This document shows, piece by piece, positions 10,950 through 21,534 of a DNA stretch of 64,000 bases. This stretch comes from Zantedeschia hybrid cultivar (lineage: Eukaryota > Streptophyta > Magnoliopsida > Alismatales > Araceae). The number at the start of each line of letters is the position of its first letter. Positions within the stretch are counted from its first letter, which is position 1. The translations under genes and the position numbers were made by a program. The stretch is taken from positions 40,267,001-40,331,000 of the forward strand of contig JARZZO010000011.1 in assembly GCA_030544215.1 (NCBI GenBank), in the 5' to 3' direction. Under the pieces are notes generated by a model, which was not told where the DNA came from, did no database searches, and worked only from the letters and a program-made list of their open reading frames with translations.

Positions 10950-11440
10950 TGGCATCGGCCATGCAAACCGTATCGGGAGCGGCAATATTCTCTAAGTCCG
11001 TGTAAACCGTACCGGGAGTGGCTTCGGCCATGCAAACCGTATTGCGAGCGGCAATATTCTCTAAGTCCGTGTAAACCGTACCGGGAGTGGCTTTGGCCAT
11101 GCAAACCGTATCGGCATCGGCAATATTCTCTAAGTCCGTGTAAACCGTACCGGGAGTGGCTTCGGCCATGCAAACCGTATCGGGAGCGGCAATATTCTCT
11201 AAGTCCGTGTAAACCGTACCGGGAGTGGCTTCGGCTATGCAAACCGTATCGGGAGCGGCAATATTCTCTAAGTCCGTGTAAACCGTACCGGGAGTAGCTT
11301 CGGCCATGCAAACCGTATCGGGAGCGGCAATATTCTCTAAGTCCGTGTAAACCGTACCGGGAGTGGCTTCGGCCATGCAAACCGTATCGGGAGCGGCAAT
11401 ATTCTCTAAATCCATGCAAATTGTATCGGGAGTAGCAATA
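10938..11440. repeat. Tandem array of the 69-bp unit, about 7 copies (element B)
   Basis: GGCAATATTCTC recurs at 69-base intervals from about 10980. Units are closely similar to array A (258-945) and, reversed, to array 1 (39290-40225). The first unit is fused directly to the integrase tail. Confidence 0.95.
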
Positions 11441-11642
11441 TTCTCTAAGTTCTTGCAACGCGTATCGGGAAAGGCATGGCTTCGGCCAAATACAGAACAA
11501 AACTCGGCTATCTACTCAGACATACCATGAAATAAGCATAAGCAAAATACCTTCTATATATGGACAAAAGTACAAAAGCAGGCCATACGCCTGGCCTTGG
11601 CATCTAAAGAAGCAAAAATAAAAACCAGGACATGCCCCCGGA

Positions 11643-14100
11643 CTAGCTTTCGGCGTCATCGCCGTCCACGTCGACAGGAGTCTAGTCGGGAGACGCAGGA
11701 GGAGAAGCCTGGACTGGTTCGGCCGCGGCACCTTCTGGAGAAGCCGGAGTTCTTTCGGCCTTGAGCCCTCGCCACCAGGCCAAGATCTCTTCGCCTTCTT
11801 CGTCCGTTGGGTAGCCGATGCCGGTTAAATCTGTGGCCGGGCACGCCTTTTGGGCGATAGCTAGCCCCAGATCAAACATGTCCGAAGCCGCGTGGACTCT
11901 GGCCTCCATTATCTCCTCGGCGAACTCAGGGCTTTCCTTGTAGCTCGCTACGGCTATGCGAGCGACGTCGTCGGCTTCCTTGGCCCTGGCCTCCAAGTCT
12001 GCCTTCAGGGTCGATACCTCCTCGGCGTGACGGTGGCGCTCCTCATCCCGCTCTTTGGCCTTGTCCTGGATCTCGGGCTTTAGAGACGCGACCTCGGCCT
12101 GGGACTTCTCCAGCTCCTTCTCGGCCTTCTTCTTGGCCTCAGAGGCAGCATGATCACCCCCTTCTGCTCTTCCAGATCGGCCCGCATCCGCGCATTGGCC
12201 CCGAGGAGGACATCGATGCTAGCCTCGAGATCGCGCTGCACCGAGGCCACTTTACCCGAGGCCAGCTGATCTGAAGCCTGGTCGATATCCAGGAGCTTCT
12301 GCTGGATGGCGGCCCGGCAGTGAGCGAGAGCCCCGCACATGACCGCAGCCTGCAGCCGAAAGCAAGAAAAGAGGGATAAGTTTAAAAAAGCTAAGGGAAA
12401 CAATGAGTAAAGACAAAGATGAAAGGGTTCTCACCTGGACGGCGTGCCGAACGCACTGCAAGGATAAGCCTTCCGAAGAAAGCTCCTTGATTTCATCCCC
12501 GGCCATCGGCAGGGTCCAGCTGCGGACCAGACGCAGACACGTCTGGGAGTCCTCCAGACTCTCGTCTGCGAAGACCCCCACATTCGGGCACCAGGGCTCG
12601 TGCCCGTACTCCCGGGACATGTGCGTCCCGGCCGCCCCGAAGGGGAACGAAAAGTTCTCCTTACCGGCCTCGGTGGCCGAAGGAGAATCGCCCCTCGGCG
12701 GTTCGGGAGGCGACGAGAGCGGGGCGCCTCGTGCCGCCACCAGCCTCTTAGCCGCCGGGACGGATTCCCTCTCGCCGGGATCATCCGCCCAGCTCCTCTT
12801 CTCTGGCCGGCCGCTTCCTCCGGCGACCGACTTTCCCTTCTGCCGCTCCCTATCAAGCGCGGCAGCAGCAGCACGGCCTTCGACGGAAGCCGCCGTCTGC
12901 CTCGTAATCCGGGCGCTGGGGGCCGCAACCCCTCCGGCCATCCTCTCTCCCATCGCCCGCGGCTGGGACGGTCGAGACTGCCCGAACTGCTTGGAGATCC
13001 GGCTGATCAATCTCCGAAGTCCAGACATTTCTGCAAACAAAAGAAAAAGGTTAGCAACAGTACAAAATACGACTTTTTTGACTCAAGACCGACTTACCCC
13101 CGGCCGCAGCTTCGGCACCCTCTTCGGACAGACGGGCTTCGGCCGGAGACCCGGTCGCGGCGGTTCTCTCCTCAGCCTCTCCCGAGGTATCTTCAAGAGG
13201 AAGATAAGGGGAGACTTGAGGAAGAGAGAACGTCGGGTCCGGCCAGTCTCCCATCTGTATAAGCCTGTCCTCATCCTCGAAGAGCTCCGCAATCTCGTAC
13301 GGAGCCTCGTCCTCGAGGAGGTGCACGACGTTGAGCTGCTCGGGGTTGAGAGAGGGTGGATCGGAGAGGCCCTCAGCCAAAGGCGCCCATTCGGTGGGAA
13401 AGGGCCACACACTCTTCTCTTCCTCCGGGAGAGAGATGAAAAGGAAGCCCTTCTTCCAATGATGAATAGACGAGGGCTTCCCGGAAAGGATACCCCGGCC
13501 GAAGCGAGGGACGAAGCAGTACCAGGAAGACTTCCCCTGGGGTTTTATCTTGAACAGATAGCGGAAGATAATTACCGAGGGATTGACTTCGAGGTAAGAA
13601 TTCAAGGCCAAGAAGGCGTAGACTGTCCGCTAGGAGTTCGGATAGAGCTGGGACGGGGCCAATCCGTAAAAACTCAAGAGGTTTATGACGAAGGAATGAA
13701 GGGGAAGACGGAAGCCCGCCCGAAAGCTATGCTCGTAAATGGAAAAGCAACCTGGCCGGACGGAGTTAGCCCTGGTGTTCTTCCCGGGTCGAACGGGAAC
13801 CATCCAAGACGGAATCTGGTAGTAATTAGTGATAACCTTGATGGTATAGGAATCAAGGACACTAACTACATCCGAAACCATCTCGGCCGGGCGACGGCCG
13901 GAAGTAGAAGGCTCGGTGACAGTCGGAACTGGCTCAGCTTCTGCAGCTGGAAGAGTCTCGGCTTCGTCCGCCATAACATAAGCAAAAGAATTTGAAGAGA
14001 AAGGAGACGACAAAGAAGACTGGGTAGGTCTGGATGAAGAACAAGAAGAACCACTTTTGGCCGAAGAGCTACTCTCGGCCGAAGGGGAGCAGCTGGACAT
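11643..14100 (-). pseudogene. Antisense aORF of element B, three exons, with one nonsense and one frameshift
   Basis: ATG is at 14098-14100 and the TAG at 11643-11645. Exons: 13098-14100, 12435-13030 and 11643-12349; donors GTAAGT and GTGAGA, acceptors TGCAG, introns about 67 and 85 bp. Exon 1 (serine-rich head, then the PF04195-like domain with VRPGKNTRANSVRPG, FRAGFRLPLHSF, SSIHHWKKGFLF). Exon 2 is a basic, proline-rich linker. Exon 3 is a coiled coil (IQQKLLDIDQASDQLASGKV) and an acidic C terminus. A tryptophan codon is TAG near 13627, and one base is lost near 12152. It faces Pol convergently. The role is unknown. The domain assignment is from memory of the family. Confidence 0.78.
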
Positions 14101-14367
14101 GAATCACAAAGCAGAGAAGAAGGAAAACTGAGGCTTACCCTCAGAGAAAGGTCTCCCCGATGGCTAACAATCTCCCCGGCGACTGAGGATTCCCCGGCGA
14201 CGATTCCCGGCGACAAGGAGCTCACCAGCAATGGACAAGGCGCCCTCAAATACCCACAATAGCACGCTCTCCGCCGGTGAAGCAGGGACACTTGGGGAAG
14301 CCATCACAGGGAAGCACAGACGCAAAGGAAGAAGAAAGCGGAACAGTGCCCATGGGAGAAGGGTTGG

Positions 14368-14716
14368 TATTTATAGGAAAACTTGAGGGGGTCCAGTGCC
14401 GGATCAACGGCCGAGATCTTCCCCCTCTTCGGCACCGCTCTGCTCGGATGCGCGACACGTGTCCCGTCCTTCGCCATGACGACGAGCGGGCTGTCGGATC
14501 GAGAGGAGGCAATCGACGGCCAGGTGCAGCCTGACCCTTCGACTGTTTGTCCGGATGCTCGCCACGTGCCCCGATCCTCGTACCGAGAGCAGCAGAGGTG
14601 GCAATCCAGGTGAAGTCTTGGGCAGAGAGCCTAAGTGACTCACGATCCGCGTGATCACGGTTAACGGTTGAGATCTTTTTGTGCTTTCGGCGAACCGGCC
14701 GGATGCGCAACACGTG
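14368..14716 (-). promoter_or_regulatory. Predicted promoter of aORF B: TATA box plus three G-box modules
   Basis: Minus-strand TATAAATA is at 14368-14375, about 270 bp from the ATG. CACGTG occurs at 14456-14461, 14563-14568 and 14711-14716, each next to a GGATGC block, making three related modules. This copy is the best preserved. Nothing else gene-like is seen in 14101-15045. Confidence 0.6.
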
Positions 14717-15029
14717 TCCTGTGTTTTTTATGACGCGACCGTGAAGGCGAGAAGCCCGAGGTCTTTTCCGCCCTTATCAGAAGTCCCGATATGCTCTAAG
14801 GACTCACCTGGGGACGAAGGCATCCGTCACCAAGTCTCGGCCTGAGACGAACGTGCTTACGACCGGTTCCCGGCTTGAGACGAGGCTGTTTGTCACCAGC
14901 CCTCGGCCGACCTAAGGTAAAGACAGCTTCCAAAACGGAGCAAAGGTTTTAAACAAGGTTCGTGCCATACCATTCTCCCGAGAAAGCTTCGGATTTTACT
15001 CTCGGCGTTTCATGAAAATGAGAACGACA

Positions 15030-15045
15030 AGAGTAGGGGGCCATG
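15030..15045 (+). other. Polypurine tract of element B
   Basis: AGAGTAGGGGGCCATG lies immediately before the LTR at 15046 and matches the tract before the LTR at 4340. Confidence 0.7.
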
Positions 15046-15898
15046 TGATGGGGTAGAATCCGATTCGGCCCATTAAACAGCCCAACACCATCAACCCAAC
15101 AGCAATAATAGTAAAACGCCCACTGGCAGCCTTCGGCCCATTAGCAGCCCAGTGGTCCACGGCCCCTCGGTGGCCCAGCGGGCCTCGGCCCGTCAGTGGC
15201 CCTGCGGGCCTCGGCCCGTCAGCAGCCCAGCGGTCCTCAGTCCAGTTGGCTTCAGCCCACTAAGCGGCATCTGGCCCAACAGTGGCCCCCACCTTCGGCC
15301 CAATAGCTGTACCCGGCCCACTCCGGTGGGAGGGTTAGGCGCTATGGCGGTTTATCAGTAAACCAAAACATAGTCCTATATCGGCTGCCACCACTAAGCA
15401 ACCTCTATCCTACGCTATAAATACAAGGCTATTTATTGCCAAAGGTAGGTCTTCTTGACCAAGGACAACAGTCCAAAAGCATTAAAGCTGCCTCTTCTTC
15501 CTTCCCTTCTGAATCGAATCTTCTTCAGAAGCTAACTTAGCCGTCGGAGGGGGTTCTCTTGGGCCGAAGCCCGGGACTCCTACTGACCGGTTCTTCTTCT
15601 TCCTCCTTCTGTAGGGGCTTCGGTTTGAATTTTTGCCGACCTCTCCGAGTCGGTCTCGGCTACCGACTTCGAGTTTTCTCCCCCCGGTCTCGATGCCATT
15701 CGCCGGTCGATCCGCCTCGACCGAAGAAGTCTCGGCTTCGCCCCGGGCAAGCCTTCACCCGGGTACCTCTCGGCTTCGGATCCTCGGCCCCGTCTCCGCC
15801 CTCGTCTCGTCCCGGATCCCCATCGGTCCTCTTCATCAATCTGATCCAATTTCGGGTTCCAGTCTCGGAATCCGACCGTGATAGCTTCGGCTACATCA
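15046..15898 (+). repeat. 3' LTR of element B, 853 bp
   Basis: It starts TGATGGGGTAG after the polypurine tract and ends GGCTACATCA. It contains GGCCCA/GCCCA clusters and a TATA box at 15416-15423. It differs from the LTR at 4340-5216 by many substitutions and small gaps, so the A/B pair is not young. Plastid rpoC2 sequence begins immediately after it, so the element landed in organelle-derived DNA. The matching left target duplication (expected TTAAC) is outside the window. Confidence 0.9.
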
Positions 15899-16831
15899 TT
15901 AACCTTGGACAATTTTTTTGTGAAAATGTATGTCTATTCAAATACGGATTACAGAAAAAATCTGGTCAAGTTCTAATTGTTCATGTTGATTACTTAGTAA
16001 TAAGATCAGCCAAGCCCTATTTGACTACTCCAGGAGCAACGGTTCATGGTCATTATGGAGAAATCTTTCACAAAGGGGATACATTAGTTACATTTATATA
16101 TGAAAAATCAATATCTGGTGACATACGCAAGGTCTTCCGAAAGTGGAACAAGTGTTTAGAAGTGCGTTCAATTGATTCAATATCAATAAATCTCGAAGAG
16201 AGGGTTAAAGGTTGGAATAAATGTATATCAATCATTCTTGGAATCCCTTGGGGGATTCTTGATTAGCACAGAGCTAACCATCGCCCAAAGCCGTATCTCT
16301 TTGGTTAATAAGATCCAAAAGGTTTATCGATCTCAGGGGGTACAGATCCATGATAGACATATAGAGATTATTGTCTGTCAAGTAAAATCAAAAGTGTTGG
16401 TTTCAGAAGATGGAATGTCTAATGTTTTTTCACCCGGAGAACTAATCGGATTGTTAAGAGCGGAACGAGCAGGGCGCGTTTTGGGTGAAGCGATCTGTTA
16501 TCGAGCAAGATTATTGGGAATAACAAAGGCATCTCTTAATACTCAAAGTTTCATATCCGAAGCCAGTTTTCAAGAAACTGCTCGAGTTTTAGCAAAGGCT
16601 GCTCTACGGGGTCGTATTGATTGGTTGAAAGGCCTGAAAGAAAATGTTGTCCTAGGTGGACTTTTACCTATTGGTACCGGATTCAAAAAATTAGTGCATC
16701 GTTCAAGGCAACACAAAAACATTCATTTGGAAATCAAAAAGAAGAATTTGTTTGAAGGAAAGATGAGAGACATCTTATTTCACCATAGAGCATTTTTGAG
16801 TTCTTGCTTGCATCCCAAACAATTTCCATGA
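15899..16831 (+). pseudogene. rpoC2: Plastid-derived rpoC2 fragment (C-terminal end)
   Basis: The translation NLGQFFCENVCLFKYG through KKSGQVLIVHVDYL is the C-terminal region of the plastid RNA polymerase beta'' subunit, about 310 residues of a protein near 1,400. One extra G in a run near 16250 shifts the frame; the second part continues LISTELTIAQSRIS to ...HPKQFP and a stop at 16829-16831. The 5' end is cut by the retrotransposon LTR. In the plastid the protein forms part of the PEP polymerase. Here it is a nuclear plastid insertion without function. Gene order into rps2, atpI and atpH is that of the plastome. Confidence 0.93.
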
Positions 16832-17068
16832 TGAACAATAATTGACACAATTAATGATTCATAAATGGAGACTCATTTTCTTTATTAATTATAATTTCAT
16901 TATCTGGTCCAATTTGATTATTTGATAATAAAGATCATAATGAATTAAATTAAAAGGAATTAATGGTTTTGATCGTGTATCAACGGTCAATCCTCGGTAG
17001 AAAGTTCTATCGGAACGATTATTTATTTCAGATACCTTGTCTCTTTGTTAAAAAAAAAACAAAGAGGG

Positions 17069-17764
17069 GAGACAAGATGATATTGGAACATTAATTTGCA
17101 AGAAATGATAGAAGCTGGAGTTCATTTTGGTCATGGCACTAAGAAATGGAATCCTAGAATGGCACCTTTCATCTCCGCAGAACGTAAACGTATTCATATT
17201 ACAAATCTTACGAGAATTGCACGTTTTTTATTAGAGGCCTGTGATTTAGTTTTTGATGCGAGAAAAACGCTTTTGAATCGTTGGTACAAACTATAAAGCA
17301 GTTGGTTTAGTAGCATCCACTGCAATAAAGGCTCGGTGCCATTATGTTAATAAAAAATGGCTTGGTGGTATGTTAACGAATTTGACCCACTACAGCTTCA
17401 AAAGTTCAGGGATTTAAGAGCCGAACAAAAGGATGGGGAAACTTAACCGTGTCCCCAAAAGGGATGTAGCAATGTTGAAGAGACAATAGATACCTTGCAA
17501 ACATATTTGGGTGGGATCAAATATATGACAGGGTTACCCGATATTGTAATTAGCCTTGATCATCAAAAATCGAATAAAGCTCTTCAAGAATGTGTCATTT
17601 TGGGGATTCCGACGATTTGTTTAATCGATACAAATTGTGACCCAGATCTCGCAGATATTTAGATTCCAGCCAACGATGACAATACAATTTCAATCCGATG
17701 GATTCTTAACAAATTAGTATCCACAATTTGCGAAGGTTGTTCTAGTTATATAATCAATCATTGA
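17069..17764 (+). pseudogene. rps2: Plastid-derived rps2, broken
   Basis: The segments EAGVHFGHGTKKWNPRMAP, KWLGGMLTN, LQTYLGGIKYMTGLPDIV and LGIPTICLIDTNCDPD identify plastid ribosomal protein S2 (normally about 236 residues). The ATG reads GAG at 17069, the fourth codon is TGA, deletions remove residues after VFDA near 17262, and a stop (DI*IP) occurs near 17661. The homologous end is the TGA at 17762-17764. In plastids S2 is a small-subunit ribosomal protein; this copy is dead. Confidence 0.92.
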
Positions 17765-18017
17765 TTAAGATTAATAATAATAAGATAGATAAGTCAATTA
17801 CTTCGGGAAACTCCATAGATTTGATTTATTGGATCGGTTGCTATTCCTGGATTTCAAAAAAAAAGATCAAAAATCAAAAAAAGTACTCGGACTGGGGATA
17901 TTGTGTGATTACTTAGTATCCTAGATATATGATTAATGATTAAAGTGAGTCAGTTAAGAAAGAGATGGTTGAATCAAAATAATTTTTTTTGAAGTTCAAT
18001 TTCTGTCAGAGGACAAT

Positions 18018-18750
18018 ATGAATGTTATACCATGTTCTATTAACACACTCAAAGGGCTATATGATATATCGGGTATAGAAGTAGGCCAACATTTATATTG
18101 GCAAATAGGAGGTTTACAAGTCCATGCCCAAGTACTTACCACTTCTTGGGTCGTAATTGCCATCTTGTTGGGTTCAGTTACCACTGTTCGAAATCCACAA
18201 ACCATTCTGGCCGACGGTCAGAATTTCTTCGAATATATCCTTGAATTCATTCAGGACTTGAGTCAAACTCAGATTGGAGAAGAATATGGTCCTTGGGTTC
18301 GGAACTATGTTCTTATTTATTTTTGTTTCTAACTGGTTAGGTGCTCTTTTACCTCGGAAAATCATACAATTACCTCATAGGGAGTTAGCTGCGCCTACAA
18401 ATGATATAAACACTACTGTTGCTTTAGCTTTACCCACGTCAATGGCATATTTCTATGCGGGTCTTACAAAAAAAGGTTTGAGTTATTTTGGGAAATACAT
18501 TCAACCAATCCCACTACTTTTACCAATTAACATCCTAAAAGATTTCACAAAACCTTTATCACTTAGTTTCCGACTGTTCGAAAATATATTGGCTGATGAA
18601 TTAGTAGTTGTTGTTCTTGTTTGTTTAGTACCTTTAGTAGTTCCTATACCCGTCATGTTTCTTGGATTATTCACAAGCGGTATTCAGGCTCTTATTTTTG
18701 CAACTTTAGCCGCGGCTTATATAGGTGAATCCATGAAGGGTCATCATTAA
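18018..18750 (+). pseudogene. atpI: Plastid-derived atpI, frameshifted
   Basis: The frame from ATG 18018 (MNVIPCSINTLKGLYDISG) to about 18310 and the shifted frame to the TAA at 18748-18750 (ending IGESMKGHH) together cover plastid ATP synthase CF0 subunit a (about 247 residues). A deletion of about 11 bases near 18300 (in the WVPF-like region) breaks the frame. Hydrophobic membrane segments remain recognisable (FVSNWLGALLP; FRLFENILADELVVVVLVCL with the essential-arginine region SFRLF). The proton-channel function is lost here. Confidence 0.94.
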
Positions 18751-19592
18751 CTAGCTTTCTAAATTTTATTTTTTTTCAATCTTATCCCAATTCATGTGGA
18801 GTTCAATTTAATATAATCGACTTACCGAGGAACTATAATAAATCAAAAATTGATATATGGCATAGAGTCGTAGCAGGAAAGATGTACGATATTATTTAAT
18901 TGTAAAAAACTTTTAGAAAAAGCCTAAGATTTTGGTATTTATAGACTTCTCCCATTTTCTAATTTATATTGTATTTATATTGTATTTGTTTTTGTTTCGT
19001 TTAGTTATTTATATTTGTTTAGTTAATTACAATATTACAATTTCAAATTTGAATAAGAATTGTTATCTTTTTACGACGTAAGACTAAATAAAAAGCTAGC
19101 TTAGCTTAGGAAAACGAGGGCATATGTAATAAATAATTATAAGTCTGTCCAGCCGGTTCAAACAAAAATTCTAGAAAACTATTCAATAGGTGGTTTACGT
19201 TATGGAAGAAACAAATGTATATGTTCTATTAGAAATTCACTAGTTATAGTGAGTGAGGCTCTTATATCTTATTATTGATTTTTCATTTCATAGTTCACTG
19301 CACTTAGATGGGATTCCAATAGAAAGTCCTTTTGCCTTGTTTGTGATTGGGGATTGAATAAATAAACAGATGAATTCTGAACTCAAGGATGTAGAAGAAT
19401 AAAGAATGAAGAGTTGAATGAAAAATGGGTTTAGAATAAAGAAATGCAATGACTAGAATCATATGCATATAGATTTACAAAAACTTCATCATGTATAAGA
19501 ACTAAAAACTAGATTTCAAAGTATTTCTGATGATTAATTGGTTGATTGTATCATTAACCATTTCTTTTTTTTTTTTGTGCGAGGAACTTACC
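18751..19592 (+). other. atpI-atpH spacer of plastid origin, no gene
   Basis: This is AT-rich noncoding DNA in the position of the plastid atpI-atpH intergenic region. I see no tRNA or ORF of note. Confidence 0.6.
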
Positions 19593-19715
19593 ATTAATCC
19601 ACTGATTTCTGCCGCTTCTGTTATTGCTGCTGGATTGGCCGTAGGACTTGCTTCTATTGGACCTGGGGTTGGTCAAGGTACTGCTGCGGGTCAAGCTCTA
19701 GAAGGTATTTCGATT
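19593..19715 (+). pseudogene. atpH: Plastid-derived atpH fragment, start lost, 3' end replaced
   Basis: The translation NPLISAASVIAAGLAVGLAS... GQGTAAGQALEGI is the N-terminal half of plastid ATP synthase CF0 subunit c (normally 81 residues). The initiator ATG is ATT at 19593. After about residue 41 the sequence leaves atpH, so the second transmembrane helix with its proton-binding glutamate is absent. The frame stays open to 19868 but codes for unrelated residues. Confidence 0.93.
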
Positions 19716-19745
19716 CTAGCCAACGATGACACTATGGCTTCAATA
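19716..19745 (+). pseudogene. rps2: About 30-bp second rps2 scrap joined to atpH
   Basis: GCCAACGATGACA followed by CTATGGCTTCAAT resembles the rps2 3' region, also seen at 17667-17695 in this window. It follows atpH directly, marking a junction within the plastid-derived block. The match is short, so confidence is limited. Confidence 0.45.
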
Positions 19746-20467
19746 TTGAAGCATATCCCATGGTCATTGGAATTTCAAATTCAAGGTCAAAACCCCAACC
19801 CCAATCACTTGGGACTGATCACCAAAATGATCTCGATTCAACAAAAACAATCAATGCAAGACATTTAGGGAAAGAGTGGTAAAGACCCATACATACATAA
19901 TAAATAGGTGTACCGAGTTCACGAGCAGATGCTTTGCAAAGTGACGCTACCTGTGAAGTCATAGGTACTCGAGGAACAGAGTAGCTTACTCAATCCACTG
20001 ATTCGTTAGTGGATACACTTTAAGCAGCTGCTTAAGCTTTTGCTGTTTAATATGCTTCTTTCAAGGGCTCGCTAGTGATATGCTTAACACATGCATCTTA
20101 GGTCGGAGGTGCCGCTAAGGAATTAGCTAATCAGCTTCAACTCTGACTTTAGATTATAAGTGCACTTCAGGTTAAGTCAATCTGCAACTCAATTTGATTG
20201 GCTTCGTCCGGAACCGGCCGCCTTTTAGCATTTTGGCAAAAGCATGACTTTATATTATATCATAGATAATATGCTTTGATCTTTCGAATGAAAAGGTATC
20301 ACTTATTTAAAGCTTGCTAAAAGAACATGCTGAAAGCGTTCCATATCACTCACATTTTCTGTCACGATTTTCGTTTAGTCCGTGCATTCTATATTACAGA
20401 TTACAGGCCGCTCTGTCATTGTCTGATTTTTTTTTTATTATTGAATACAATACACTCAATCTTTTTT
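19746..20467. other. Unassigned DNA between plastid-like and mitochondrial-like blocks
   Basis: I find no recognisable gene. Position and composition suggest further organelle-derived sequence, and the stretch just before 20468 is plausibly the nad5 upstream region. Confidence 0.3.
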
Positions 20468-20685
20468 ATGTATATACTGATAGTCTTTTTGCCCTTGCTC
20501 GGTAGTTCCGTAGCCAGTTTTTTCGGACATTTTCTAGGATCATAAGGAACCGCTATAATGACCACCACGTGCGTTTCATTTTCTTCGATTGCTTTTTATG
20601 AAGTCGCACCGGACCTAGTGCTTGCTATCTAAGAATTGCTCCATGGATCTCATCGGAAATGTTTGATGCTTCTTGGGGCTTCTTT
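20468..20685 (+). pseudogene. nad5: Mitochondrial nad5 exon 1, degenerate
   Basis: From ATG 20468 the frame reads MYILIVFLPLLGSSVASFFG, the start of NADH dehydrogenase subunit 5 (complex I proton-pumping subunit). A TAA interrupts it after FLGS (about 20543). About a dozen bases are missing compared with the usual 230-bp exon, so the frame shifts; downstream pieces (YEVAP, LRIAPWISSEMFDASWGF in shifted frames) are still readable. It is followed by about 850 bp of intron and then exon 2, the normal mitochondrial order. Confidence 0.88.
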
Positions 20686-21534
20686 GGCGACCGTGAAGTC
20701 ACCGGATGAATTGCCGAGTAGATAGATCAGATCCGGACGCTGTAGTTGCTCCGCGGCGATACGGACTCGACTCACTCCTACCCACCCCAGGGCACCTTAG
20801 CATGTTGGGAATCAAGGGGAGACTTACTTGACGTCACCACTCTCGTCGGTTGGGCACTGTGCCGCCCTGCCTTTCGATCGATACACAGTTGAGGAGGCCG
20901 ATCACGAACGCTACAGGTGTGGGAGCGATCCTGGTCAGGGAAGGCTAAGACAGCGCCTTGCATATGGGTAGCAAGAGGGCGCTTATGCCCCAACGGTGGG
21001 GCCTTATTGGGCCGGCCCAGCCCAATAGGGACAGTACACCCCCCACTTTAAGCGCACCTCTGTATCGACTGAATGACTCTATCTAAGGGTGACGTCGGTG
21101 GAACCGGTGAACCACGCGAGCTGGTTAGATGCGTGGGGCAGAGGGCTCGTAGTACCCCTGAATCTTGATCCAGCCTTTTCTTTGCTTCGGTAGTTAATCA
21201 CCTAAAAAAAGGGGAGGCTGGCCTGCACGCCATACCCATACCCATACAGTGTCATGGTGGACTCTTTTTTTAGGGAAGGGAAGAAGGGGCCTAAGCACGG
21301 CATCTGTCGTACACTTGAGTGAGAAAGGAAAGTGAGACCGTACCTGTTTTTACAGGCCTATTCGGACATACGGTTCGCGCGGAAGATCAAGTTGGTGAGC
21401 CGTGTGATGGGAAACCTTGCCGCACTATTCAGAGAACACTGAAGACGAATGAGAGGTTAACCACCACATCATTGCAAGGGGAGCTCGCTTGATTCGCAGA
21501 TTGGTCTGACTCGTAATTCACTTCTGACCCCGTG
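20686..21534 (+). pseudogene. nad5: nad5 intron 1 (group II), decayed copy
   Basis: The roughly 850-bp interval between exons matches the usual size of nad5 intron 1. A 34-base domain V candidate occupies 21397-21430: it begins GAGCCGTG with the AGC triad, has a GAAA loop and ends CACTATTC, where the common consensus is CGGTTC-like, so two pairs of the basal helix look broken. Domain VI-like sequence follows to the exon boundary. It is not expected to splice in the nucleus. Confidence 0.7.

Noticed and set aside
10938..11440. CRISPR-like direct repeats
   Set aside because: Units are contiguous 69-bp tandem repeats with no unique spacers, in a plant retrotransposon.
12403..13995. 530-codon plus-strand ORF
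   Set aside because: It lies antisense to aORF B, which has homologues with conserved exons, and contains no recognisable domain.
20085..20097. CTTAACACATGCA as the start of a 16S-like rRNA gene
   Set aside because: Only 13 bases match; the flanks do not continue as rRNA.
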